From QVMM01 sp047030855 (GTDB lineage Bacteria; Bacteroidota; Bacteroidia; Bacteroidales; Dysgonomonadaceae): a stretch of DNA of 64,000 nucleotides. The translations under genes and the position numbers were made by a program. The stretch spans positions 992,001 through 1,056,000 of the forward strand of contig JBKYIJ010000008.1 in assembly GCA_047030855.1 (NCBI GenBank), in the 5' to 3' direction. The notes under the pieces were generated by a model. That model was not told the DNA's origin, ran no database searches, and worked only from the letters and a program-made list of their open reading frames with translations. Positions 46,792 to 57,068 of this stretch are shown here, in pieces (positions within the stretch are counted from its first letter, which is position 1; the number at the start of each line of letters is the position of its first letter).

Positions 46792-47829
46792 TTAATACAA
46801 ATATTTTTCACGAAAAGCTTTTATATTCACTCCCAATTCTTTCTCCAGATAATTATCTATTCCCCCGTAATCATTTTTCATTATATCTATCGAAGTTTGC
46901 AGATACTCGGGTCTTACAGTGAACATAGGTTCCAATGCAGGATTTTCTTTCATAAGTTTATCGTATTTTCCCGACAGGTAAGTATTTGAAAGCATATAGT
47001 CTTTTATAACGGTTTCCTCGTCCACTCCCAAAGCAAAAAGTATGAGTGCGGCTCCCATCCCTGTTCTGTCTTTTCCTGCCGAACAGTGAAAGATAAGAGA
47101 TAAATTATTTTCATTCTGAAGCAACGTAAAAAACTTTCTGTAAGTATTAATTATAGCAGTATCGCAAACGAACGCTTTGTTCATTTCGATCATAATACTG
47201 TCTGTCTTTATTTTCGACAAATCGAGTTTCGTGTCGTTTATGTCCAGATTCCCGGGAGATATATTCAATTCGTAATAGTTCTTTACACTTGCAGGCAATT
47301 TATCGGGAGCAGAAGCAATTTCAGCCTTTGTCCTAAAATCGACGACAGATGTGATAGGAATACTTGAAAGATAGTTTAAATCGCCTTCCGTAAGATTAGA
47401 TAAGTCGTCGGTTCTGAAAAATACTCCCCATTTTACATATTTTCCGTCCTTGTTTCTTATACCGCCAAGATCGCGGAAATTATATCCGCCTTCCATAGGC
47501 AGATGACTGTCTGATAAAATAGCTTTTCCGTCAGCCGTAATCAATTGAAAATAGCTTCTGGAGGTATTACTCACATCCAAAAGAAAAATTCCTCTTCCAT
47601 CGCCCTCAAAAGCCTTAGAATAATCTATTGCATCAGTCGATCCTCCTGCGTACAATTTCCACTTTCCGTCGGCATTAATACTTAATGAAGCATTTTTTGT
47701 TTTACTGTCCCTGATGATACTTGCCTCTTCCGATATGTCTTTTCCTTCGTAAACACCTTTTTTTACTTCGTTTTTACATGCCAATAAAAAACAAGGAAGT
47801 AATGCGATTAATAAATATTTCCTTTTCAT
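46792..47829 (-). CDS. Lipoprotein protein-tyrosine/serine phosphatase
   Basis: A 345-residue protein with a lipoprotein signal (lipobox LLAC, Cys18). After a beta-rich N-terminal region (about 30-110) comes the Y_phosphatase3 domain with NFRDLGGIRNKDGKYVKWGV, FRTDDLSNLTEGDLNYL and the P-loop HCSAGKDRTG (about residue 249), which has the CX5R catalytic Cys and Arg. It should hydrolyse phosphotyrosine or a phospho-lipid or sugar outside the cytoplasm; the substrate is not known. Upstream lies an AT-rich gap with the first insertion sequence. Confidence 0.88.
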   Translation of the reverse strand: MKRKYLLIALLPCFLLACKNEVKKGVYEGKDISEEASIIRDSKTKNASLSINADGKWKLYAGGSTDAIDYSKAFEGDGRGIFLLDVSNTSRSYFQLITADGKAILSDSHLPMEGGYNFRDLGGIRNKDGKYVKWGVFFRTDDLSNLTEGDLNYLSSIPITSVVDFRTKAEIASAPDKLPASVKNYYELNISPGNLDINDTKLDLSKIKTDSIMIEMNKAFVCDTAIINTYRKFFTLLQNENNLSLIFHCSAGKDRTGMGAALILFALGVDEETVIKDYMLSNTYLSGKYDKLMKENPALEPMFTVRPEYLQTSIDIMKNDYGGIDNYLEKELGVNIKAFREKYLY

Positions 47830-48144
47830 AATATCGATGATTTGTTATATGCTTTTTAAAACACCATATCAATAAAGAATGTTTCCAACATATTATACTT
47901 TTATTATTATATATATTTTTATTTAGTAATAACTAATATGAATATTTTAATAGTCTGTTAATAGTGTTGATAAAGAAAAACTAAAAAGCTTGCTTTTAAA
48001 GTTTCTGATGTTTGATCAGGTATTATCATACTTTTATTGACATTATATTTTTATATTTTTTTACTGTTTTATTGGAGATTACAGATTTTATTAAAGTATG
48101 GTTAATAAAGAGGCATGTTAATATCTAATTTCCTTTTCATAGTA
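47830..48144. other. AT-rich intergenic region left of the first insertion sequence
   Basis: These 315 bases are strongly AT-rich and hold no open frame with a recognisable product, no hairpin terminator and no RNA gene that I can see. The region probably contains the promoter of the minus-strand phosphatase and ends in the five-base target duplication TAGTA (48140-48144). Confidence 0.5.
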
Positions 48145-49209
48145 ATGCGAATCAGTAGTTGAAACTAGTCGCAGGTTTATTTAGTTAAAATATTAATTAT
48201 CAATAAAATAGGCGTGTTGCGTGTTTGCTCAATCTCTTGAAAATCATTAATTTAAAGGAATATTACCACACATTTCTTTAACTATGATTCCCAAGAAGAA
48301 AGAGCTTAAACTGATAAAGATTTATATGTATATCTGTGATTTATATGATTCAGAGCTAAAGTATTACTGTCAAAGATACAGTAACAACAATGCCCCATCC
48401 TTTACAGACCAGGAAATAATGACCATTTACCTGTTTGCAGGTTATTGTCAGAAATATTTCGAAGTCAAAGATATACATTCTTTTGCAAAAGAATATCTTT
48501 CTTCCTGGTTTCCTTTACTGCCATCCTATCAGACTTTCAATTTAAGATTAAACCGTCTTAATGAGGCTTTTAAAGTATTATCCCAGAGATTGATAAATTC
48601 ATTCATTCCAGATGATTGTGACTTTGATATATCACTGGTTGATTCTATGCCAATTATCACTTGTGGAGGAAGAAATAGAGAAGCAAAAGTAGCAAGAGAG
48701 TTGGTGACTAAAGGATTTTGCTCTACAAAGAACCAATATTATTTTGGTCTTAAACTTCATGCTCTTGCTTTTAGACGAAAAGGAACAATCCCTTTTCCCG
48801 AAAGCATAACTTTTACTCCAGCAGAGGATAATGATTTAACTGTCTTTAAACAAAATTGGGGAGATGCAATCTTTGACCGAACTATCTTTGGTGATAAAAT
48901 ATATTCTGATTTTGAATACTTTGACAAGCAAAAGAAGCAAAATCAAAATATTGAAATGCTCACTCCTGTTAAAGAAATCAAAGGACAATCTGATCAAGAA
49001 AAACAACGAAACAAGGCTTCTAATGACTTATTTTCAACGGCTGTTTCCAAGATCAGACAACCTATAGAATCATTTTTCAACTGGTTGAATGTAAAAACAA
49101 AAATTCAAAGAGCACATAAAGTCAGATCAACATCTGGACTTTTAGTACATACGATGGGAAAAATTGCCATCGCATTCATTTATCTAATTTTTTAAATACT
49201 GATTCGCAT
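48145..49209 (+). mobile_element. Insertion sequence, copy 1 (IS982-like)
   Basis: A 1,065-base element with 13-base perfect terminal inverted repeats (ATGCGAATCAGTA left, complement right) and a five-base target duplication TAGTA (48140-48144 and 49210-49214). It carries one transposase gene reading left to right. A second copy, identical as far as I can read, is at 49681-50745 in the same orientation, exactly 1,536 bases on. The family is placed by transposase pattern; the five-base duplication is somewhat short for IS982, so the placement is tentative. Confidence 0.9.
48284..49195 (+). CDS. IS982-like DDE transposase (copy 1)
   Basis: A 303-residue transposase. The likely catalytic triad is Asp120 in SLVDSMPI, Asp204 in FGDKIYSD and Glu262 in QPIESFFNWL. 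The N-terminal TDQEIMTIYLF with LPSYQTFNLRLNRL, and the C-terminal IES-F-N-L-IQ-AHKVRSTSGLL pattern, are like IS982-family enzymes. The frame is complete, with no frameshift, so the element may be active. Its translated product matches the second copy in every residue. Confidence 0.88.
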   Translation: MIPKKKELKLIKIYMYICDLYDSELKYYCQRYSNNNAPSFTDQEIMTIYLFAGYCQKYFEVKDIHSFAKEYLSSWFPLLPSYQTFNLRLNRLNEAFKVLSQRLINSFIPDDCDFDISLVDSMPIITCGGRNREAKVARELVTKGFCSTKNQYYFGLKLHALAFRRKGTIPFPESITFTPAEDNDLTVFKQNWGDAIFDRTIFGDKIYSDFEYFDKQKKQNQNIEMLTPVKEIKGQSDQEKQRNKASNDLFSTAVSKIRQPIESFFNWLNVKTKIQRAHKVRSTSGLLVHTMGKIAIAFIYLIF

Positions 49210-49373
49210 TAGTAATAAATAGGTTGAAAAAATGATTAATCTCTCTTTATATTTTTTCGCTTATATATTTCCTGTTTTCTTATTTTTTTATATATATGAT
49301 ATTATTGTTTGTAAAAGCAAAATAAAAATTTGAACATCCTTCAACAAGTTTTAAACACAGAATTAAAAACAAA

Positions 49374-49401
49374 GGAGGAGTTGCTTCACAGCAATTCCTC
49401 C
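49374..49401 (-). terminator. Terminator of the NigD-like gene
   Basis: GGAGGAGTTGC and GCAATTCCTCC form an 11-base stem with one G-T pair around TTCACA. Read on the minus strand it is followed by TTTGTTTTTAATT, and it lies 57 bases beyond the old stop of the NigD-like gene, so it belongs to that gene. Confidence 0.75.
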
Positions 49402-49680
49402 TCTAAGGAAAATCAAAAAGTAATAATCAATAATTATTATTAAGAGTAGCTTATTTTTTAGTATCTGTAAGTAATAGGATATTCTTTCACTTCATCTGTT
49501 TTTTTTCCCTTACTTTTATCATAAACTGAACTGAATCGGAATTGTTGCTTTTATATGGCTCCAAATCAAAAGCCGCATAGTTTTTATAACCGTTTAGTGC
49601 AGGATCGCCATTAGCATTGTGCCTGAGTTCTAAATATATTTTTTTCGATATTATTATCAATTTGAATTGTTGTATTATTT

Positions 49681-50745
49681 ATGCGAATCAGTAGTTGAAA
49701 CTAGTCGCAGGTTTATTTAGTTAAAATATTAATTATCAATAAAATAGGCGTGTTGCGTGTTTGCTCAATCTCTTGAAAATCATTAATTTAAAGGAATATT
49801 ACCACACATTTCTTTAACTATGATTCCCAAGAAGAAAGAGCTTAAACTGATAAAGATTTATATGTATATCTGTGATTTATATGATTCAGAGCTAAAGTAT
49901 TACTGTCAAAGATACAGTAACAACAATGCCCCATCCTTTACAGACCAGGAAATAATGACCATTTACCTGTTTGCAGGTTATTGTCAGAAATATTTCGAAG
50001 TCAAAGATATACATTCTTTTGCAAAAGAATATCTTTCTTCCTGGTTTCCTTTACTGCCATCCTATCAGACTTTCAATTTAAGATTAAACCGTCTTAATGA
50101 GGCTTTTAAAGTATTATCCCAGAGATTGATAAATTCATTCATTCCAGATGATTGTGACTTTGATATATCACTGGTTGATTCTATGCCAATTATCACTTGT
50201 GGAGGAAGAAATAGAGAAGCAAAAGTAGCAAGAGAGTTGGTGACTAAAGGATTTTGCTCTACAAAGAACCAATATTATTTTGGTCTTAAACTTCATGCTC
50301 TTGCTTTTAGACGAAAAGGAACAATCCCTTTTCCCGAAAGCATAACTTTTACTCCAGCAGAGGATAATGATTTAACTGTCTTTAAACAAAATTGGGGAGA
50401 TGCAATCTTTGACCGAACTATCTTTGGTGATAAAATATATTCTGATTTTGAATACTTTGACAAGCAAAAGAAGCAAAATCAAAATATTGAAATGCTCACT
50501 CCTGTTAAAGAAATCAAAGGACAATCTGATCAAGAAAAACAACGAAACAAGGCTTCTAATGACTTATTTTCAACGGCTGTTTCCAAGATCAGACAACCTA
50601 TAGAATCATTTTTCAACTGGTTGAATGTAAAAACAAAAATTCAAAGAGCACATAAAGTCAGATCAACATCTGGACTTTTAGTACATACGATGGGAAAAAT
50701 TGCCATCGCATTCATTTATCTAATTTTTTAAATACTGATTCGCAT
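49681..50745 (+). mobile_element. Insertion sequence, copy 2 (IS982-like), inside the NigD-like gene
   Basis: Same 1,065-base element and orientation as copy 1. Target duplication TATTT at 49676-49680 and 50746-50750. The different duplication from copy 1 (TAGTA) shows that the two inserted independently. It lies opposite to the direction of the NigD-like gene, which it splits after codon 151. Confidence 0.92.
49820..50731 (+). CDS. IS982-like DDE transposase (copy 2)
   Basis: A 303-residue transposase identical in sequence to that of copy 1 (Asp120, Asp204, Glu262 triad). It is intact. The last codons lie near the right inverted repeat, 14 bases from the IS end. The identity of the two copies suggests recent transposition. 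Confidence 0.88.
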   Translation: MIPKKKELKLIKIYMYICDLYDSELKYYCQRYSNNNAPSFTDQEIMTIYLFAGYCQKYFEVKDIHSFAKEYLSSWFPLLPSYQTFNLRLNRLNEAFKVLSQRLINSFIPDDCDFDISLVDSMPIITCGGRNREAKVARELVTKGFCSTKNQYYFGLKLHALAFRRKGTIPFPESITFTPAEDNDLTVFKQNWGDAIFDRTIFGDKIYSDFEYFDKQKKQNQNIEMLTPVKEIKGQSDQEKQRNKASNDLFSTAVSKIRQPIESFFNWLNVKTKIQRAHKVRSTSGLLVHTMGKIAIAFIYLIF

Positions 50746-51274
50746 TATTTACTAAATTTAAGTAGTGAATTTTTTCTCCGCCTCTGTTATACGTGTATTC
50801 TATGTTTAAGAATCCGTCGCCGATCCAATAACGTAAAAGTTTTATAGGATCATCACCTATCGAGTCCTTGTTTTCTTCGATTAAGTCTATAACAGGTTTT
50901 GTCAGAATATCCCTTAAAGCGTTTATTTTTACGTAATGGCTGAACCCGTTCATCGAATCTGACAAAAGAGTATAATCAACCAATGTTCGCTGTCTTTTTT
51001 TGGGAGTATAGTTTATAACAGGATTCGTAGGCCAAAGTTTCTCCCCATTATCAAGTAGAACATAGAATGAATTTCTATCCAGAGCTTTAATGCTTGCTAT
51101 TTCTACTTTAAAATCTCCAAGTGAATACCCGTCATCATCACACGATGAGATGAATAAAAAATTTATTAGGCAAACAGAAATAAAAAAGCATTTTCTCATT
51201 TGTTCATATCTTTATAGAAAAGACAAAGCAAATAAGAAAATGCTGCTTGATAATTTGTTAAATATTTTTAAAAA

Positions 51275-53594
51275 TTAATTAGTGACAACGGCAATTTTTG
51301 TTACCACACCTTCACTTCCGTCTTCACTGGAACCGAAAACAAGATAGATTCCCGTATCTACTTTTTCTTTTTTGGCATTTCTTCCATCCCAGATATACTG
51401 TCCGCCTATAGATTTTCCTTCGTGAATAAGATTACCTTTTATGTCTGTAATCTTTATGTTTGAATTGGTTTTTAGTCCTGTTATGGTTATAGGACCTTCG
51501 TATTCGGGACGAACAGGATTCGGATATGCGTATACATTGCTATAACTTTCCGCGCCTTGTGTAGCTTCTCCCTGATATGTTACGATACCTTTGTCGGTTC
51601 CTATATAAACAATGCCTTTCTGGTCTATAACTAATGATATGACACTGTTTGAAGGCATTAATGAATTTTCTTTTGTAAAATTGTGATAAGTTTCTTGTCC
51701 GTTTGTACTTATAACGTACAATCCTTCACCCGTTCCTACCCACATTCTGTTTCCACCGTCTATTGCCAAGGCTGTAATAGGTATTCTGTCAAATAAATAA
51801 TCAGCTGTTCCGCTACCATCATTTTTTGGAACTTTTACTTTATTGAAAACGAAATTGTCACCGAATATTTTGTTGTTATTGTATACTAAGAAAAGTCCTT
51901 TGTCGGTTCCTATCCATATGTTTCCGTTCATATCTTCCGTTATGCAATAGAAGTATTCGATATTACCGATGCTATTTCCGTCCTGATCACGGAATTCATC
52001 TTTGTTTAAAAATTTTATTTTATCATCAGAAGTATTATCAATAGTGCCGTTTTCGTTGAAAATTAATAAATACTGATCCGTATCATTGCGTGTAAGAACC
52101 CATTTATTGTTGTATTTATCTACATAAATAAGTGAAGGACGGGCATTTCTGTTAAAGTTGGTACTTTTTATAACTTTGATCTCGCCTGTTTCAACATTCA
52201 TTACCCTTATTAATTCGGCTGAAGGTCCGTTATGTATCCACAAAAATCCGTTTTTATCAAAAGCAAGGCTTCCGATATATTCATTTGGAAATATAGAGTT
52301 TTTACTATTATATAACTTTATATCGGTGCTACTTTTTATATCATATAAACCAATAGTCCAACCGGATGCGAATATTCTGTTCGGATCTTTTGGATATACC
52401 ACCGCTTGCATCAGGTTTTTATTGTCTTTCCCTGTGGCAGCATCAAATATTTTTTTATCATATAAATTCCATTTATTGTCTTTTAATATACTAAGTCGTG
52501 AGGGGAAACCAGCCCCATTTCCCCATTGATTATATGCTCCTCCTGTTACTATCAGCCTGTCGTTAGTATATGACATGAAGAAAGGATAATTTGATAAAGG
52601 TCCTGCCGGTTTTATTTCTTCACTTAGTGTTTCTAATTTTTGGGTTGGAACATCAACTTTCAAAGCACAAAGATTTTTATCTTTATATGCTGCCCAAAAA
52701 GTATTCGCATTGTCTTTGTCTGTAATTATGTAATTGATAGAGTTTGAAGTTATAGGTATTGTATATGTGGTTGATAAATTTTGAAAATTACTGAAATAAC
52801 TGATTCCCAGCACTGTTAATTTTTCGTGTGATTTGGCAATTTTTTGCGGAGTATCTATGGTAGGTATTCTGTTCGCATTCGTACCGTCAAAGAAATATAA
52901 ACTATAATTTGGTATTATAAAAATAAGTTTTCCGTCAAAAGTTATGAAATCTCTTATATCTCTGTCACTAAAAGTATAATCTTGGCTTATGTACTTACTG
53001 CTTAAAGATAATTTTTCCCACCCTTCTAAATACTGAATATTTTCTTCCGGGCTTATTCTGATAGTTCCGTTTGAAGTTACAGCATATATTTTATTATCAA
53101 AAAAAGTTGCTGCATAGAAAGGATATCTCGCAATTACAGATTCTTTTATTTCTCCTTTTGCAATATCCAGAACAAGCAGCCCAAAGTTTGTTGAAATATA
53201 TCCGTAATCACCTTCGACCGAAATATTATTGACAGTTTTATCTAAATTTTGAGTCAGATTTTTTAAACTGGGTATGTTCGTATATTTACTTTTTGAATAC
53301 AAAACATCGATATCTCCATCGGATCTTATGATTACCAGACACTTATGCTTTGTGCTGTAAGCTATTTTGGTAATATCTTCGCCATTAACTTTTGAATAAG
53401 TTTCTACATGATTATCCGAAGGATCATAGCTGAACAATTTGCCATCCGTCACGGCATATACTTCTTCTTCGCCTTGAGCTATGATATCTATATCTTTTTT
53501 CGTATGAAAAAAGAGTGTTCCATTGTCCTACTTTTTGTGAGAAAGAGCATAGAAACAATGTACAAAATGAAACGGTTAATAATATTCTTTTCAT
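51275..53594 (-). pseudogene. porZ: PorZ-like type IX secretion protein, early frameshift
   Basis: About 773 residues when rebuilt. The signal peptide starts at 53594 (MKRILLTVSFCTLFLCSFSQ). Frame is lost in six Ts at 53495-53500 (plus strand); five restores TLFSYEKDIDIIAQGEEEVY and the long frame. Beta-propeller blades follow, with two-component-regulator-like blades such as DMNGNIWIGTDKGLF and GNRMWVGTGEGLY. The C-terminal 75 residues are a type A sorting domain with YAYPNPVRPEYEGPITITGL and a GIYLV element. In Porphyromonas, PorZ is a surface component of the attachment complex that links cargo to A-LPS. If the shift is real, export through this system would suffer. Confidence 0.78.
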
Positions 53595-53747
53595 ATTTAG
53601 TATGGGGAAATGTTGGTTACTATAAAATGCAAATTACAATATAAAGTAATGATTAATAAAGAATTTTCTTTAAAATGTTATATGCTACAAAAATAAGAAT
53701 AAAACGTTACTTTTGTATATTTAATATAAATACAACGTAATAATAAT

Positions 53748-55080
53748 ATGAAAATTGCAATTGTCGGTACAGGATATGTCGGTTTGGTGACAGGAACCTG
53801 TTTTTCCGAAATGGGAACGGATGTCTGCTGCATAGACATAGATAAAAATAAAATAGAGAATCTTAAAAAAAGGAATTATTCCTATATACGAACCCGGTTT
53901 GGAAGACATGGTTCTCAGAAATTATCAGGCAGGCAGATTGCAATTTTCAACTGATCTGACAGCTGTTGTAAACGATGTAGAAGTAATATTCAGTGCAGTG
54001 GGAACGCCTCCCGACGAAGACGGAAGCGCCGATTTAAGATACGTTCTGGATGTAGCCCGCACGATAGGGAAAAATATAAATAAATATGTTCTTATCGTCA
54101 CAAAAAGTACAGTACCCGTAGGTACGGCAAAACTGGTAAGAGAGGCAATACAAGAAGAACTTGACAAAAGGAATCTTTCTAATCTCGAATTTGATGTGGC
54201 GTCAAATCCTGAATTTTTGAAAGAAGGAGCGGCTTTGGATGACTTTATGCATCCCGACAGGGTTGTTGTCGGCGTAGATTCTGACAGAGCAAAAGAATTG
54301 ATGGATAAACTGTATAAACCTTTTACCATTAATAATTATCGGATGATTTATACGGACATCCCGTCCGCCGAAATGATTAAATACGCAGCAAATGCGATGT
54401 TGGCGACCCGTATAAGCTTCATGAACGACATTGCCAATCTATGTGAACTGGTTGGAGCCGATGTCAATAAAGTACGTGCGTGAATAGGATCGGATGCAAG
54501 AATAGGAACAAAATTCCTGTATCCCGGGTGCGGATATGGAGGAAGTTGTTTCCCTAAGGATGTAAAAGCTCTTATAAAAACAGCTAAAAAATACGGTTAC
54601 GACATGCGGGTTCTTGAAGCAGTGGAAGCTGTGAATGATACTCAAAAAAATATTCTGTTCGAAAAGATGTACAAGCATTTCGATGGAAATTTGAAAGACA
54701 AAACTATTGCTTTATGGGGGTTGGCTTTCAAACCTAAAACCGACGATATGCGGGAAGCGCCGTCTTTGGTCATAATAGAAGAACTGCTAAAAGCAGGGGC
54801 GAAAATAAAAGTTTATGATCCCGTTGCTATGGAAGAGGCAAAACGCAGGCTCGGCGGTAAGGTTGTTTACGCAAAGGATATTTATGATACCGTTGAAGAT
54901 GCGGACGCTATCGCTTTGGTAACCGAATGGAACGAATTTAGAATGCCTGCTTGGGGAGATATTAAAAAGAAGATGAAAACTCCTGTTGTTTTTGACGGAA
55001 GGAATATTTATAACGGAAACGAACTATTATTGGCAGGATTCAGGTATTATTGCATAGGTAATGCAACTCCGAACGAATAA
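53748..55080 (+). pseudogene. ugd: UDP-glucose 6-dehydrogenase, frameshift and in-frame stop
   Basis: Oxidises UDP-glucose to UDP-glucuronate for surface glycans; about 443 residues when rebuilt. Start: MKIAIVGTGYVGLVTGTCFS, an intact Rossmann motif. Frame is lost in seven As at 53865-53871; six restores ENLKKGIIPIYEPGLEDMV. A TGA at 54481-54483 interrupts the region VNKVRA-stop-IGSDARIGTK, where the family has Gly (GGA to TGA would do). Beyond it the catalytic Cys region GCGYGGSCFPKDV and the C-terminal domain (TIALWGLAFKPKTDDMREA) continue in the same frame. It therefore has two separate lesions. Confidence 0.85.
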
Positions 55081-55112
55081 TATTGATTATAAAAATATGG
55101 AAGAAGCTGTTC

Positions 55113-55868
55113 TTAAGAGGGCAGCTTTTTTTGTATGTCTTGTATAACAAGGCCGGCTAATGTAAAACCGAATATTGCAGTTATATGTGCGACCGTTCCG
55201 TTGATCTGGGCTTTAAAGAATCTGCTGTTGCTGCTTGCCGGTTCTCCGTATAATTCATTCCCTTTATTCTCCAGTAATTCGTCACTGAACACGCAAAGAA
55301 ATTTTTTGGAAGGCTTGCCTTCTTTTTTCAGTTTTCTGCGAAGAGCAGCAGCTAAGGGGCATCCTTTTACTTTCCAGAATTCGGCAACCTGTATTTTAGA
55401 CGGATCCATTTTCAGTGCAGCTCCCATAGATGAGAACAGACAGGCATTTGTTTTATCGGCTGTCCGGATAAGATGCGCTTTGCTCGAAAGGCTGTCTATG
55501 GCATCTATTATGTAATCGTATTTTTCGAGTCCGAACGAATCGGAAGTTTCCTCGTTATACATTTGTTGTATAACCCTTATTCTGGCGTTGGGGTTAATTT
55601 CTTCAAGCCTCGATTTGAGGACATCCGTTTTTACCTGATTAACGGTTTTGGTTGTTGCCGGTAACTGACGATTAATGTTTGATGCACAAATGACGTCAAA
55701 ATCCACCATTGTTAAATTCTCTACTCCCGTTCTTATCAGGCTTTCGGCACACCAGCTCCCTACCCCGCCGACTCCGAAAAGAATAACCCGCACTTGTTTT
55801 ATCCTTTTCATAAAGTCTTCGCCTAATAATAAGCCTGTACGCCTGAATATTTCTTGTTCTGAAAACAT
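55113..55868 (-). CDS. tcdA: tRNA threonylcarbamoyladenosine dehydratase (TcdA/YgdL)
   Basis: An E1-like enzyme that cyclises t6A37 to ct6A in tRNA. The 251 residues from ATG 55868 (MFSEQEIFRRTGLLLGEDFM) match the family; an in-frame ATG at 55937 would add 23 less typical residues. The ATP-binding motif is FGVGGVGSWCAESLIRTG, followed by MVDFDVICASNINRQ and, further on, DYIIDAIDSLSSKA. The C-terminal hydrophobic segment HITAIFGFTLAGLVIQDI is seen in the group. It is convergent with ugd (33 bases). Intact. Confidence 0.9.
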   Translation of the reverse strand: MFSEQEIFRRTGLLLGEDFMKRIKQVRVILFGVGGVGSWCAESLIRTGVENLTMVDFDVICASNINRQLPATTKTVNQVKTDVLKSRLEEINPNARIRVIQQMYNEETSDSFGLEKYDYIIDAIDSLSSKAHLIRTADKTNACLFSSMGAALKMDPSKIQVAEFWKVKGCPLAAALRRKLKKEGKPSKKFLCVFSDELLENKGNELYGEPASSNSRFFKAQINGTVAHITAIFGFTLAGLVIQDIQKKLPS

Positions 55869-55972
55869 GTTAGTTGAATAAGTAGATGGCAAAAATAATA
55901 TATTAAAATCTTTTTCAAGGTAGTTTCTCAAATTCAATGTATATTTAGTGCTGTGTTTGTAAATGAAAGTTT

Positions 55973-57022
55973 ATGAAAAAATATATTTTAGGCAGTTTAT
56001 TAACGGCAATTTTGACTTTGTCATGCAGTTCTGTGAAGTTTATAACGGTAAATGTCGAAAAACCGGCTTCATTAACCATTCCTTCGTCTGTCCGCAATAT
56101 TGTTATTGTTAATAATACAGGCGTACAACCTGCTGATATTGGACATTTTACTTTGAAAGGGATAGATGATGAAGAAAAAGTGGAGGTTTCGAGCGACAGT
56201 CTCAATATTATTTTGACTCAGGCATTAGCCCAATTTATGGATGAAGAGAGCTTTTTTTGATAAAGTAATTCCTTATGACCTACCTTTGCGGGAAAACGCA
56301 TCCTTTTTGTCGGAAGAGTTACTGGATTCGGCAAAAGTTGTATCCATACTAAAAGAAACAAATACGGATGCGTTAATATCCTTGGATCGTTTGATTTTGC
56401 GTTCTGTTTACAGATCATCAAATATAGGAAACTCCCTGATTTCGGAAAGAATAGATGTTTTTGTTGATACCCGTTTCCGTTTTTATTCTTCGGATAATGT
56501 CAATCTCAGCATTCCTGTTTCATTTTCGGATACGGTTTACGGCGAGGCTTTTAGGCAAGGACGTTATTATCTTGATGATCAGAAACTACCTTCACGGAAA
56601 GAGGCCTTGCGTATGGCAATTTTACATACGGCGGACAGAATGGTTTACAAGTTCGTCCCTTACTGGCAAGATCAGGAACGCTGGTATTATACCGATGCGA
56701 ATACAAGAATGAGAGAAGCCGATGTTAAAGCCTCCGATAATGATTGGGAGAGGAGCTGCCATTATTTGGGGAGAAGTTTACGAAACTGAAAAAAGCAAAG
56801 GAAAACAAGCCCGTCTTGCTCTTAATATCGCTCTTGCAAATGAAATGATAGACGATGTGGAGAATGCCCTGACTTGGGCATGCATTTCCGAGAACCTGTT
56901 TATTGAAGACGGCGAAAGAAAAAAATAAAGAACATATCGAATCCCTTAAATTGTATATAAAAGAATTGCAACAGCGGATTGACGATTTTGAAATATTGGA
57001 CGTACAAAACCCTGAAAAATAG
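55973..57022 (+). pseudogene. DUF6340-family lipoprotein, three frameshifts
   Basis: About 348 residues when rebuilt. Lipoprotein signal with Cys18 (LTLSCSS). The frame is lost at 56252-56258 (seven Ts; six restores ESFFDKVIPYDLPLRE), near 56752-56753 (GG; one G restores DWERAAIIWGEVYE), and at 56919-56925 (seven As; six restores ERKNKEHIESLKLYIKELQQ to a stop at 57022). The protein has TADRMVYKFVPYWQDQERWYY and a C-terminal helical repeat-like region. DUF6340 proteins are of unknown function and anchored in the envelope. Three lesions in one kilobase make chance error less even than elsewhere. Confidence 0.75.
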
Positions 57023-57055
57023 TTCCCTAAGAATATAGTTATTGAAATAGAGTAT

Positions 57056-57063
57056 TATCTTTG
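57056..57063 (+). promoter_or_regulatory. -7 promoter element of rnpB
   Basis: TATCTTTG ends six bases before the RNA's first stem, as expected for a -7 box. No TTTG at the -33 position was found. Confidence 0.5.
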
Positions 57064-57068
57064 CACTT

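Larger units (their letters stand above)
49458..51199 (-). pseudogene. NigD-like lipoprotein gene split by an insertion sequence
   Basis: The 5' part (50746-51199) gives about 151 residues: a lipoprotein signal (ISSC, Cys20), DGYSLGDFKVEIASIKALD and LLRYWIGDGFLNIEYTYN, all typical of NigD. The 3' part lies beyond the IS at 49458-49680 and reads LRHNANGDPALNGYKNYAAF and EVKEYPITYRY before its stop. Removing the IS and one copy of the duplicated TATTT joins them in frame as LVNNTTIQIDNN. Two further homopolymer shifts are present in the 3' part: seven Ts at 49639-49645 (six fits) and eight at 49499-49506 (six or nine fits). The intact protein would be about 225 residues, the usual length. Confidence 0.85.

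Noticed and set aside
48145..50745. The two IS copies as a composite transposon carrying the DNA between them.
   Set aside because: Each copy has its own different target duplication (TAGTA, TATTT), and the DNA between contains the 3' end of the host NigD-like gene, so they are independent insertions.
54481..54483. TGA in ugd as a selenocysteine codon or readthrough site.
   Set aside because: The family has Gly here, not Cys, no SECIS-like hairpin was noted just downstream, and the gene is also frameshifted upstream.
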